Origin: Micropterus salmoides
Lineage: Eukaryota; Chordata; Actinopteri; Centrarchiformes; Centrarchidae
Length of the DNA stretch: 64,000 bases
Direction of reading: 5' to 3'
Assembly: GCF_014851395.1 (NCBI RefSeq)
Contig: NW_024040928.1
Coordinates: 9,239,728-9,303,727, forward strand
A program made the position numbers and the translations under genes. The notes beneath the pieces are model-generated. The model was not told the DNA's origin. It saw only the letters and a list, made by a program, of their open reading frames with translations, and ran no database searches. Shown piece by piece: positions 51,831 through 64,000 of the stretch; within the stretch, counting starts at the first letter, position 1; every line of letters begins with the position of its first letter.

Positions 51831-52717
51831 CTCACAGCGGCATGTCTGTAGACTTTTAGTCTTGCTGTATGTGTGTTCCTTAGGCTATTTATGTATTCAG
51901 TTTATACTGAGTTTTTCTTTCCTCTTTTGATTTCAAAGATTAATCATGTGAGCCTTGACTTACTGACTTTGTGAAGAGATTTGTGCATTAAGTTGACTCA
52001 GGGACTATACAGACACTTGACTGACTGTTTTATTTTAACCCCCTAGTCTGCAAGCTCCCCCATCTGGTGTCAAATGTCATTAAACCAGACGATCTTAATA
52101 TAAGACATTTGCATGCATCCACATGTTTGACAATAGTTTGATTTGGTTTCTATACTGCCATTGGAACAGGCACAAGAGGGAGGGAGTGCAAGTGTATGTG
52201 AGTGCATCAATTCCTCATAGCCCTCTGTTTCCTGTCAGGAGTAATGAACTGAGAGGTTGTGATTTGGCTTGAGGAAAAAAGGGCTACTGTGTGAATCAGC
52301 TCTGGCCTGGAGGGCATTCAAAACAATTTGCACACAAACATAATTTGCTTACATTAACATTTTGCACGTTTGCCCATGGATGTTCATTAGTAGTTAGGTG
52401 GGGGAGATCTCGACAATGTGGCATAAACTATTCTATAGAGTCCTAGTAAGAAGAAAATGCAGTTGAAATTGTCTGCTGAACTGTCATTTTAAAGCAAATT
52501 TTGCAGCACATTTGTACGTGCATGCAGGCTGTTTTGACAAAGGAAGCTGCTGATAGGGACTGTGGATGTTCATTTGAAATCATTCAACTGTGTCTTCCTG
52601 CTTCTTTGCATATTTGCTAGTATCTCATCCAAAATGCTTTACTCACACCTGGGCGAGATCACTGTGTGGATGAGGACGACAGAAGGAAAGGGGTAAAGAA
52701 GGGAAATGTGAAGGAAA

Positions 52718-52736
52718 GGGGGTGGGGGTGGGGGGG
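52718..52736 (+). other. G-quadruplex-capable G tract
   Basis: G-runs of 5, 5 and 7 separated by single T bases; the last run is long enough to supply two tetrad strands. It lies in the long klhl29 intron beside purine-rich DNA. Confidence 0.75.
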
Positions 52737-55092
52737 TGAAGAAGAGGAAATGAAAACCAGGAAAGGAGAGTTGTGATAATATTTTTTTGCATTAATTTGA
52801 ATGTCTATCAAGTCAGACAAAAGATAGACGTGCATAAAGGCGAACAGGAGAGAGGACATCCATTTTGGAGGAGGAGGAGAATAGTGAGAGAGGGTGCGAG
52901 AGGACACAGTTAGAGTCGGTCTGTGTTGTGTCAGCTGCCATCTGTGTGTCAGAGCACATCACAGAAACTGTGAGGCCTGTGCCCACACCTCCACTATCAC
53001 CCTGCTGTCTGCTGGGCACCAACACTGGCAAATACGCATGTTTTTTTCAACTGAGACCCCATTTGGTTGAAAAATCAGTATCTCTGCATTTTCTACAAGG
53101 AATTTGTCCTTCCTTGATTGAATAGATTTATTTCTGAAGGACTGAAACCAAAACCATTGGTATTTTAATGTCCTGTACTCAAACTCTAATGTAGCTGCAC
53201 TGGAATAACCTCTTTGAATGTGAAGTCATCTGCGTCTGGCCACTTAACCTTGAAAATAAAATACAAGACAGAGTTCCAAAATGGGCCCAGAAATCGAGGT
53301 ATTTATCTAATAGCTTTTTATAGCAAGATACTATAATGCAAAGTGATTCTATTTAGTTGCTAAGAGACATGTTTCCTGTCATTATGGCCTTGGTTGCAGT
53401 GTTTATTGCATCAAGGTACCGAACTGGAGATCATTTTATGATCTCAACATTTAATCTAATATGCAATTTGACTTTTGTACTGATGTTTTTAGGACACACA
53501 GAAGTCGTCAAATGTGGCGGGAGTTACACACACGCCCTCGCCTTTTGCTATGCTCTATTTCACAAACGACAGCTTTGAGCAAATTGTCAGAGATGAAAAC
53601 AAAAACAGCAGCTTTGTGACAACTAATTTGAACTTGTTTGTATGCACCTCTGTTCCCTTTGTTGATTCTCTCTGCATGTGACAGCTGTTTGGACCTGTGT
53701 TCTTTGTCTCGAGGTTGCTAATCAATGTCTGATGGTGAAATCTACTGCCTTGTAGAGGAAGGACTCAAGAGCTGCTCAGACATGTTAATGTTGTGGGTAT
53801 TTGCATCCTATAGGAAGCGTATCAATTTGCTGACATACTTGCAGCTTCACCTGGAGAACTGTAAGGAAGACACAACAGTAGTCATATTTAACACATCACA
53901 TCTATGACTAGTGCTGTACTGTCCATGGCTCTCAACTAAAAACTGCTTAAGGTGTTCCACCAACCCCCTTGTTTCTAAATGAGGGTGCATTGGCTAATTG
54001 TTTGTTTGTCCTTCTAAGTTATAAGAAGCTACTAGCTAGTTGCAAACTGGGCAATTACTAAATTGAGTTGCACCATTAAAACTTAGGGAATGTCTTATCT
54101 AGTAAAGACTTTAGCACCACAAGCTAACTGCCAAAATAACAGTAAACTTTCAATCTTTTGTAAATATAGTGTTAGACCTCAACTTGAGAGAACAAAGAGA
54201 GAGGCCTACACAGAAAAGAAAAACCCTGCCATGGAAACAAAGGACAATGCACCAAACAGCATAATGGATCTCCATACCTGCAGAAGAAGAACAAACCATT
54301 CTTTTACTGAGAGAAGGTAACCCTCTCTCTCCATACATTAAGTCGACTCCACTGTTCCCTCTCACTGCCTTTGAGGGATCAGTTGCGCCGCTGGAACTGT
54401 GACAAGAGCAGGGCCCCGGCGAATTGTCAGAACCGAGCCGAGAGAAAACTCCACTCCACTTATAGAATTTCCTATAATGACTGATGCAAGAGGCTTTTGT
54501 ATGTCTGGGCAGAAGATGATAGATCTATAACTGTGTTATTGTAATTTGTATAAGCTTCATGTGGGAAATTTTCAGTGAAAAGTATTCTGTGGGATATATA
54601 AGGCGTCCTGTTTTTGTGAACTTCCGTGCATTGATATTGTACCACTACCATGCAGCTGGGTCATGAAAGCTTTGTTCAAATTAATGAGCGTGTAACTAAT
54701 AACAGCACTTTATCAAGACCGAAGTCCGAGAACACGGTTGCTGAATTAAAGTTTACAGCCAGTTTCTGTGTGATAAAGTGGCAGTTATCGTGCTTTACCA
54801 CAGAAGTTAGGATTAGTATATTTTTCTGGTGTTAGTTCTTGCAATAGGAGCGCAAAGACAATAGCAAATTCTATCTAAACAAAGCCAGTACCCGCTGGGG
54901 AATACAGAATTCACTGCTGGTGGCTTTATGTTAGAGTGGCATTATGTACCTGACTGTGGCAACCAGGATCACATATACCTTTTTCTCTTGCTTCCTTTCT
55001 GTACTAACCCACACGCACACACATGCTTTCACGCTTTGCGCTCATCCACACTGAGACCCACAATTGTAGGAAAATTTCAGCTGTGCACTCCG

Positions 55093-55193
55093 CCATTTTG
55101 GGTGAGGGCAAAAAGAGTTTATTCTCCATTTTGGGTCAAGGCCTACCTGCCATTTTGGATTATGATGTGAACATCCATGTGGGCCACCATTTT
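55093..55193 (+). promoter_or_regulatory. Cluster of four YY1-like CCATTTT sites
   Basis: CCATTTT occurs four times in the same orientation, at 55093, 55126, 55150 and 55187. The first three extend to CCATTTTGG. This core fits the YY1 consensus (CCATNTT). Function is inferred from motif clustering alone. Confidence 0.4.
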
Positions 55194-56710
55194 CCTCACT
55201 CTTAACCCCTCCTCCATTGTCACACATACCCACCTACACTTATGCACACACATGCCTGCTTATTGTTGTATGCTTGTTTTTTGTATCTCATGTTGTTTAG
55301 AATAGATGGTAGTGATTTATTTACTTAAGCTGATGATCGTTGATCTATGCTAAAGTTAAATTTAAAGGAGTTGTTGCCTGTGGTTATTTGTGTATAGTAT
55401 TGTAGTAACAGTTTGTTATTACAGCCAGTGTACTGTTTCACCCTTCACTGTCCCTCCTTATTTATGTAATAGTGTTTCATTATTGCCATTTATAGGTGGA
55501 CCAACCTTTTTGATACTGTTTTCACATTCAGTTATTGGTCCCTGATTCCATGGTGGTGCCCTGTAATTACTAATATTTAAGAATACTTTTTAATATTAAT
55601 AACTTTATCAATATTTCTAAAATATATGATATTTAGCTAACAACCAAACCTGCCCCTACTTTGATCCCCGACAATAGGTAAAACAGTAATCATGTACATG
55701 TCTAAAATGAAAATGAAATATCTGATTGTGCTAACCTAGCTGACGCTATTCTAGTTCTTTTTTTAATGATTTTTTTCCAAGTTGAGATTATTAAACATCC
55801 ATTATTAAACATTAAACAGTTTTTTAAATGTGTCAGACAATTTTCCTTCTTTTAAAAATCTAAATGAGTCATATTACCCAGCTTGTATTAGTTTTGTCTG
55901 TTGCAGTTACTGGGTGTAAAGATTCAGTACTAATTTCTACATAAGAATTAGTTTGTGTGACTCACAGATCAGAGTACAACTCATGGATAGTAATAGATTC
56001 CAATATGACGTAGCAATGGAGTCTAAACATCAGATACATGTGTTGTTCTATGTTTTGGAGTTGGCATTTGACGTGTTTACATGTTATGTGCTGGCTCTGT
56101 ATCTCCTCGGGCTCAATAAACCATGCTGTGCAAGTCTTCATCAGTCTCTGAAATTTCTTCCCACCTGAACCTGGCTCACATTATTTCTTCAACAGTATAT
56201 TATGACTAGGCTACATTTACGCTTTCAAAGAGCTGTTCTCCGCACATTCTTGTCACAGGCATGGCCATGGTATAGACAGGAGACCTGGTAACATTTTATA
56301 TTTGTTTCATTTTTAAGGATTTTCAGACATGAAGATGTAAAAGATTTATCCCTGTAATCAACCTGTGACTCAGATTTATCTCGGGGTGTCAGATTAATTT
56401 CGGGGCCCTTTGAAGGATCCTGACCCCCACAGGGTTGGAAGCCACTGATTTAACCTTTGACACACTTTCATTTATGAACTCCCAAATCTCTCTCATTCAC
56501 CTCAAGGGCAGAGCCGTTTTCCTTGTTATTTGCTCATGATACACACATTTGACAGTTTGAGTACGATGACATCTGGTGATCTGATGGAGTCTTGCTCTCT
56601 GTACGGATGGCCTCGGAGTGAGTTCAACTGACTGACCGAAGTCAAGGTCAGCCAGAAGATACACACACAAAACACAGCCCACTGCAATCACTGCAGGAGA
56701 CCACACACGT

Positions 56711-56712
<2 letters not shown>

Positions 56713-56744
<32 letters not shown>
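56713..56744. repeat. (AC)16 microsatellite
   Basis: Uninterrupted AC run in the long klhl29 intron, adjoining a dispersed repeat fragment. Confidence 0.95.
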
Positions 56745-56746
<2 letters not shown>

Positions 56747-56839
56747 CTCATTAACTCTGATGGATTACAGGACATTTCAGGCTAATAACACAGACATACG
56801 TGTACAGGCCATGAAAAAATTTGCACAAGCACAAATACA

Positions 56840-57000
56840 CAAATCCTAACCCTAAAGCAGGTATTTCCCCTGAAATGTAACGATTTACGTTACGGGAACT
56901 TCCATTTTGTCTCGAAAAGGAATGCGAGTCCCTACAATGTAACCGCATAAACAGATTTATGTCCCCACAACATGTGTAATACAAGTCCACATACACACAT
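56840..57000. repeat. Dispersed repeat fragment beside the (AC)n tract
   Basis: Contains AATCCTAACCCTAAAGCAGG, ATGTAACGATTTACG and TATGTCCCCACAACATGTG followed by TAATACAAGTCCAC. The last block is a frequent companion of CA microsatellites in fish. Confidence 0.45.
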
Positions 57001-57825
57001 AGACTACACTGTGGCAGTATATACAAATACAGATGGACACAGACCTGTCACCTCAGTGTCACCTTCAGCTAATCCTTGCGAGACAGAGAGCATTCCATCC
57101 ACTGGCCACACAGATTTACCCATAATCCCTGTGAATGAACTCATTCAGAGCAGAAGTGTGCTTCCTCAGTGTGTGAGCACACAATCTGCTCATGGACTGT
57201 ATGTGTCCACACACACATTTTCTGTACGTAAATAAACTGCAGATATGCTATACGACACTTGTGTAAACTTAAAAAGGCACCTTGAAAGACTATCCGGAAG
57301 AGAATTTAGGGAGCCATGATAATAGGGAGTGTGTGCTCTTGTAGTGCCTCTGTGTGTGTGTGCGTGTGTAGACAGAGATTTAATTGGATGGGAATGTCAC
57401 GTAGGACAGGGGACATGAGTGCTGCCGGTGGTGTAGGTCGTACACCAATTACTGCTCCGCGCTCTTCAAAACTAGACGGGAGATGGAAGACTGAGACCCC
57501 ACTTCATTACCAAAGTAAGCCCCTGTGTTGATAGCAGCCATGTAGGGCAGCACTGTGGGGTGTAGGGTGGTGGGTAGTTGGGGTTCAAATTAAAATTGGC
57601 ACCCAAATTGCTGGGGAGAAAGTGGCTGTAGCCAAAGCCTGAGGTTTAATTGCTAGTTGTGGTTTTTTTTGTGTTTTTAGGATGGTACAAACTGTGCCAT
57701 GTAACTGGTGTCTATTGCAAAAAAGTGGTATAAGTCACTGCTGGAAAGTATGTCAACAGTGACACTCAATGAAATGGTTTAATTAAGAATGGTTCCATAT
57801 AAGTTTGGGTTGTAAGAAATTAGAG

Positions 57826-58050
57826 TCTACAGCCGTGCTAGCAACTCTGTCAAGCTGCACACAGCTCACATAGTAGTACTAAATGCTAATGTCAGCATGC
57901 TAACATGCTCAAAATGACACGCTGATGTTAAGCAAGTATGATGTTTACCATGTTAACCATCTTAGTTGAGTATGTTAATGTACCAAAATTTTGCTCTGAA
58001 CAAAGTATAGCTGAGGTCAACCGACATCTGTAAGGCATGGCTAAAATATT
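57826..58050 (+). repeat. Dispersed repeat (CTAGCAACTCT ... GCATGCTAACATG type)
   Basis: Contains GTGCTAGCAACTCTGTCAAG, ACTAAATGCTAATGTCAGC, ATGCTAACATGCTC and TATAGCTGAGGTCAACCGAC. It is the forward copy of the family at 51572-51830 and 37187-37268, and is non-coding. Confidence 0.65.
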
Positions 58051-58947
58051 TAAATATCACTTACGTAGGAATAAACTTGAGCTTGTGTTCATATAGTACA
58101 TACTGGCATGTTCATTGATACACACAGTGTGTATATGAGTACAATAAATTGAAATGTTTAAATTTTAAAAAGACAAAAGGGGAAAACAGAAGAAATAAAC
58201 GAAGAAAACACACAAACAGCAGGTTATTAGGGAAGGCTGAGCTTAATCAAGGACACAATAATGGATTTTTAAAAAGGAGGGGAAGGTGCTCTCATCAAGA
58301 TGCAAGCCCCCTCACCTTGTGCCAACACACACACAGACACATTCACATGAGCACAGGACGAATATATATAACAGCTAACCCTCCCACCACTGGTGTCGAT
58401 CCCTCCCTAGGTGTCTGCGAGGTGTGGTGTCTGGATATTGCAATGGCTTGCCAGGCCTATGCGTTCTAAAAGGTCAGCCGTTGCTTCCTCCTGTGGGATG
58501 GCGGCGAACTGACTGCCAACACCTCGGCGGCATCTGTCAAATCCTAACCACTGATAATTAGCCAGCAACACACTGCTGCAGCCTGACTGACTGCATGAAC
58601 GACGGGGTGACTGGGTGGCAGCATGATATGAGAGACAAAAAGGGGTATATACAATGGGTACACGTATTTAATATGTGTGTTTTTGACAGTGAGAGATGGA
58701 AGGTGACAAAAAGAAAAAGAGGATAAAAGAGGAAAAGATACAGAAGCAGAAAGAAGGCGAGAGAAAAACGACTTGCCTGTTGGTAAAGGCTGGAAATTGT
58801 CTGAATTGCCAGACCATCGTTTATCAACAAGGCGGAAGAACATACAGCTTGTACTACTCATTACCTTCAGCCTCTCTCTGCCTTTCCCTAATACCATCCT
58901 CGGGCACACCTGCCGCTGCTCGCCAATGTTTCTCTATAACTGTCACG

Positions 58948-58968
58948 CACACACACACACACACACAG
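58948..58968. repeat. Short (CA)n microsatellite
   Basis: Run of about 10 CA/AC units in the long klhl29 intron. Confidence 0.85.
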
Positions 58969-59530
58969 ACACTCGTGCACACACGCACGCTCTTTGCGTC
59001 ATCTACCTCAGTGTCTCCGAGACCTCAGCGCCCCATTAGAAGACAATGAAGAGGAGACACTGTCTTTGCTGGAGCATGTCAGACAGATTCCACATCGCCG
59101 GCCTCACAGGCCCCAAATACACCCATCATCTCCTGCCCACCTAATCAGCGCTGTGCAGTGATGGAGGGAGCAATGGGACAGAAGGTGGAGGAGAGGTTGG
59201 AGAAATGTGGTTAAAAGAGGAAACCGGGGGGAGGATAGAGGGAGGCGAGGTGGAAAGAGGGGAACATGAGAGAGATGTGATGATCTGCCTGATTTGGACC
59301 CACTCTCTTTCTGTGGTGCCTCAAAATCACTGTGAGACACGGTGGCTGGAGCTGGGAAATGACTGTGCATGTGGATACAGTACACAATAAATGAGTCTTA
59401 ACAGACGCACATAGGTAGAATAAGTTCTAAATGAACTACTCTGGTTGTTTTAATCAGGCTAATAACTAATGACTGCCCGGGTAAAGAGACCAGAGTGATC
59501 TTGAAATCTGCATTATTTTTTATTTTGCAG

Positions 59531-59784
59531 CCACCAATTATTTTCATGATCCATTTGTCTCTATATTTTTTCTACAATAAATCAATTAATTCTTTAGTCT
59601 ATAAAATTTCTGAAAAAAGCAGCAACATAACACAAAAGAGACATTTCAAAGAAATTGAGAAAAGCAGCTAATCCTCAGATTTGAGATGGAATCAACAAAT
59701 GACTATTAATTGTTATCAAAATTACTGGTGATTAATGTTCTGTTGATCAATAAAATGATTAAATGACTAATCCTGCAGCACTAG
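59531..59784 (+). mobile_element. MITE-like dispersed repeat, copy D
   Basis: Begins CACCAATTATTTTCATGATC, has TTAGTCTATAAAATTTCTG in the left third and ends AATGACTAATCCTGCAGCAC. It matches the ends and left part of the family at 14561-14915, and keeps the middle TCTATAAAAT block that copy A lacks. Confidence 0.6.
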
Positions 59785-62700
59785 TGCTGATTAATTGTTC
59801 CAGACCATTACCTGATAACTGTAATGTAACTTGATAAAAAAAAATAATGCAGCTCTGATGTTCACTGTGATGGATTACACAACACAAACATATTTCAACA
59901 GTTGGCTAATACATTTTCATATTGTGGTGAAACGAAAGGAAACCAATGGATGCTTGGTAGGAAAAATAAATTAAAATTTCTAAAACTCAGCAGCATGGTT
60001 TGAAAAATGCTTAGCTGTGATGTAGAGTAAACAGGATTACTAATAAATTAACTATAACATGGAAAGGAAAAAAGTGAGCAGGACTGAGAGAGAGTGAGAG
60101 AGAGACGGAAACAGAGACAGCAGTAGAGAAAATCAACACTGACATTTCAGAAGGAAGAGGGGTACCATGGAGGGGTAAATGAGGGTGTATCTGAGTGTGA
60201 ATGCAGAGGAGGGATGGTTGGTGGAGGGTGGTGGTGGCTGGGGTAGAGTTGGAGGGTGAAATGGTGCCTTGATAGCACAGTAGGGGCCAGCGCTGTGAAG
60301 TTGGTTAATCCCGAGGAGCAGGGGATTAGCTCGGCAGGGGGGAACCGCCTCAGCAGGGGGGCTCTGGGAGCCCGTTGTCCATGACCACAGTGCCATGCTG
60401 CGGGGCTACCAGGGTCGGCTGTCCAACCCCTCCACCCCTTAACCCCCTCCAAAACTAGCCCCAGGCACTGTCTGACCTAGTACGTGGAAATTGATCTACA
60501 CAGTAACACACACATAGACATATAAAAGACATGCACAGCAGCTCATCTGTTCATTAATGCTGTAGAGAGGCTGGAGGGGCTGGGAGAGAAGAGTGAGGGT
60601 GTCTTCACATGAGCCCTGTGGCTCCAGTGTGACTGATTGTGCTGAGCTCACAGGCCCACCTGGGGGCTGCTGCGTCTACATACTCCTCTCATCTTCTCCG
60701 TCGCTCTTCTTCTCTCTCCTTCCCTCTTTCTCGACTCTTCTGCTGCAGGGTCCCGAACACCTGGGGCTGCCGAGCAGCGGGGCGCTCCGTTGTTATTAGC
60801 ATCATCGCCCTGTTAATTATTTCCACACTGTCTCCAAAAGAAATGGGCAGGAACGACCTCCATCCCCAGGTCATATTGTATGTGTGAGAGAGCTGCGTAT
60901 GCAATGAGAGAGAGAGTGTGTGTGTGTTTAAAATGCATTTGCATTCAGGGAGTAAGATCTAGAGGTGGATGGCATTATGTGTGAGCTAAGTTAGTTTGAC
61001 TGGTCAGGACCAGCCGTGATCTCCTCTTTCTGGTTGCATGATAGCTTCTTTTTGCCAGCAGACAAAGTAGCAGGTCCCGTCAGAAGGCGCTCATACGGGG
61101 ACCTAGGAGGCAAGCCATGTCTCACCACAACTGAAAGAACAGCTGTAGCCTCTTTCTTTTATGAGTGTGGCATGGGGTCTCTCCCACCCCTGGTGTCCCA
61201 CAGAAGGGGACCTTTCTCTGGGTGACTGGCAACCCAGCATGCACACCACCCGCAGACATCAAGTACTTAAGGACTTGTCAGTTCACGGCGCAGCCCACAG
61301 AAGACTTTAACTGTGTGCAGCTTGAGGCATGATGAAACATCCCACTGGAATCTCCATCTTGTTGTATGTTTTAGGTCATGGTTGAGATGATGAAATTTCC
61401 CAGGAGCCATTCAATGCTCCTCCACAAGGTCTTTCAGGCATAACGATTCACCTCCTGCATCAGGCTAAGCCAATATTCTTGAAACGGCCCATTATGCTGG
61501 TCGAAAGTATAACTCCACTTAATGGAAAAAGCAAAATTCAAAACATAGATGGAGCAGAGTTGTGTTAAGAGTAGGATAAAGGCATTGGTTAAATGAGAGC
61601 AAGCTGACCACGCTGGAGGGGCTCAACGACCTTCACGGAGTTGGAAAAACAACAGTTCTGTAAATCAGCACTAGATGACGGAAAATACTACTGAATAACT
61701 ATACACAGTAGTAAAGTGCAGGGATGCTTAAACAACAACAAATGTGCCAGTTAATCAACATGAACAATGGAGCTTTCTCCACAGATTTTACGGGCACATT
61801 GTGCTTTTATGTACAGCGATCTAGAAGGTCATTTTAGTCTGAAAAGACATAAAAAGCCAGAGAACATGATCTTTGCAAATTGCTCTTCTCTCCTCCAGAC
61901 TTGTCAGCCAAACAACACAACATCCCTGATGAGAAAAGCTAGTTGCTGTACTCAGTGTCATGTTGCTAACAGTCTTCATGCAATATTAACTTGCAATAGA
62001 ACTTGGAGGACGCACAAACCTGTGCATAGCGCGCAATAAATAAAACAAAACCATCTGTGATTGACACATCATTAGACACCCATGAATTATTCAATATCTG
62101 CAATCATATTGGTTTGCCAAAGGATCAACATGCTGAGAAGCATGCAGGCCCAGGGTACCTGATTGCAAGTTAAAAGCCTCCCGAACTCGACTGCTCCCAT
62201 CCCTAGAAATCTGTCAGTCATTAGTGTAGAAAATGGAGACAGGAACAAGCATGCTCGGTCCTCTGAGTGTTGATTTGGACCCCCTGCCGTTCCCAAAGAA
62301 AGGCTGCGTCCTACTAGCTTTGAGATGGCTCTGATTGAAGACATAATTGTGAATGTTGGTGAATTTCACGGTTAGGAGCGTGAAACCCTCAGTGAGATGG
62401 ATGGAGAGATGGGGAGTGAGGGAGGTAGGAAGGACTGTAAATTAGGAGTCAGCTGGAAGGTAGAAACCTTGGCTGAGGCCGGCTGATATATGCAGACACA
62501 CAGACGGACACACCAACAAACACATAGTGTATGCACAGCGGCATACATGTGCACATATGCTGAAGGAACAATGATTATGGGAACATACAAGTGCGAATAG
62601 AAATGCAGATGCATACACAATGAAGACGACTGGCTGCGTGTGTAAACAATCCGCATCAATCACTCTATGAGCGAAGCAAATCAACTCAGTGCTGTTGCAC

Positions 62701-63549
62701 CGTTGCATGACGTTCCCCAGCCTTCAGATACAATCCCCACCAGCCATCTGCATATCAAACACGGCAGCCACAGCATACATTGACTAATTATTTCTGAATG
62801 TTATTAGCTCTCCATATTACAACTGCACTTCAGACCTGTGCAGTTCTTCCTATTTGTGCGGAGGCGACAAAAAAGGCTTGAGTAACAGTTCCCTTATCTC
62901 CACTGGTCAGGGTTTAGTCCTGCTGTGGACTGGCTGCCTCCCTGTTAGAGTCTCTATCTTTAGAGTTTTGGCCCAACAATACTGAGATGCAGTTGAGCCA
63001 ACTGTGTCTCAGAGCAGAGCCACACCTGCCAAATCTGGTGGTTAGCTACAAAATAAAGGATCAGCAGTAAATGGAGCTCATTTATCAAAACAGATATGAA
63101 CAAATGCCTGAAGAAATGGCCAGAAAGTGATCTGTATGATCGTAACCCGTTTTTTTAAAGCTATGCTTTATTTATAAAAGAATTCATATCTAGATTTTAT
63201 GATCAGTTAAAATATGAAATTTTAAGATAAGAAAATATGCATTGTATACAGAAGCAAACAAGGCACTTGTGAATAGGAGATGATATGATATATATGTATG
63301 ATTCCACCAAATATACATTGTTTGTACTTATTAATGAAGGATTCAGGATGATTACCATGTAAAGATAGAATATTATACAGTATAGCCGTGTTTGTGTTTT
63401 CTCCTTGCATTTTTAGATACTAAGCTTCTCTATGAGCTGTAGGTGAAATTCACGCTCCAAATAGGTTGTTTGCAATCACACGATTCCAATGATGCCTGAA
63501 ATTCAGAATGAGGCAGGCTATTGTTTACAATTCAGTCTTAAGTTTTGAG

Positions 63550-63835
63550 GTCAAAGTGAACTTTAAGTCAAAAGTGTCACCAATTCATCGTCCGACCAAC
63601 TGTGAAATATGGTCATCAGTTCTTGAGTTATAGCCAAAAACGTGTTTTGTGAGGTTGCAGTGTCTTTGAAATTTGACCACTAAATTTTCCAGTTCCTTGT
63701 GTCCATGTAGAAGTTTGTGTGAAATTTGAAGAAATTCCTTCCTGACATATTACATTCACAAGAACGGGTTGTACGGATAACCCGAAAATACAATTCTGGC
63801 GCAGAGACATAAAAATCAAGATGATGATACATCAG
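63550..63835 (+). repeat. Dispersed fish repeat (AAATTTGAAGAAATTCC type)
   Basis: Contains AGGTCAAAGTGAACTTTAAG, ATCAGTTCTTGAGTTATAGC, TGAAATTTGAAGAAATTCC, TCACAAGAACGGGTTGTACG and CAGAGACATAAAAA. I recognise this as a common teleost repeat ending in GGAGGCATAAAAA-like sequence. The short frames in it are not genes. Confidence 0.65.
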
Positions 63836-64000
63836 TTTTTACTTGCAAAATAGTTCTCAAGTGGGGTTGGATTTTCAGACAAATAATCTGTCTAATCGTG
63901 CTTTTGTTTGGTATCTTGTTCCAAAAAAACTAATTTGAGTAAATAAATAAACTCCTGTTTATGAGTCTTATGAAATAAGCTCCTGTTGTTAATCTGTCAA

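Noticed and set aside
55093..55134. CCATTTTGG sites as SRF CArG boxes
   Set aside because: A CArG box needs six A/T bases between CC and GG; here there are only five, so YY1 is the better reading.
61016..61225. A 69-residue + strand frame with mixed composition, considered as a retroelement or exon fragment
   Set aside because: I could not match it to any protein family, and no splice-bounded exon in the correct strand for klhl29 fits it.

Overview
This window is vertebrate nuclear DNA, almost certainly from a ray-finned fish and probably a percomorph teleost. Its genes are split by canonical GT-AG introns. It is rich in long (CA)n/(GT)n tracts and holds many decayed copies of repeat types typical of fish genomes: a Tc1-like transposon, palindromic fold-back elements, small MITE-like elements and tRNA-headed SINEs. 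There is no operon-like organisation. Open frames of 60 to 140 codons outside the exons described here look like chance.

Two protein-coding genes are supported and they converge tail to tail. On the + strand is the 3' part of an ATAD2-family gene, called atad2b. Its four last coding exons are at 6092-6817, 8130-8257, 22305-22433 and 26624-26665, and their reading phases join perfectly. They encode the disordered linker after the bromodomain and the conserved C-terminal domain; the AAA+ and bromodomain exons lie left of the window. On the - strand is the 3' part of klhl29. Its three last coding exons, in transcript order, are 44964-44771, 35235-35091 and 31773-31590. They encode the last kelch blades and end in the family's C-terminal KKYIQSG. 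The rest of klhl29 lies right of the window.

The same two genes converge on human chromosome 2p24 (established knowledge, from memory), which is the main reason for choosing atad2b over atad2. The two products are not known to act together: one is a chromatin AAA+/bromodomain ATPase and the other a BTB-kelch protein of the Cullin-3 adaptor class.

Layout: 1-6091 is atad2b intron (no recognised exon); 6092-26665 is atad2b coding exons with a 14 kb intron full of transposon remnants; 26666 to about 30165 is the atad2b 3'UTR with two poly(A) signals; about 30166-31589 is the klhl29 3' end; 31590-44964 is klhl29 exons and introns; 44965-64000 is a klhl29 intron of at least 19 kb with repeats and some conserved-element-like patches. 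I found no convincing new biological system. The most notable non-genic items are a perfect 20-bp hairpin in the last atad2b intron, two strong G-quadruplex motifs, a cluster of four YY1-like sites, and several fold-back repeat families present more than once.
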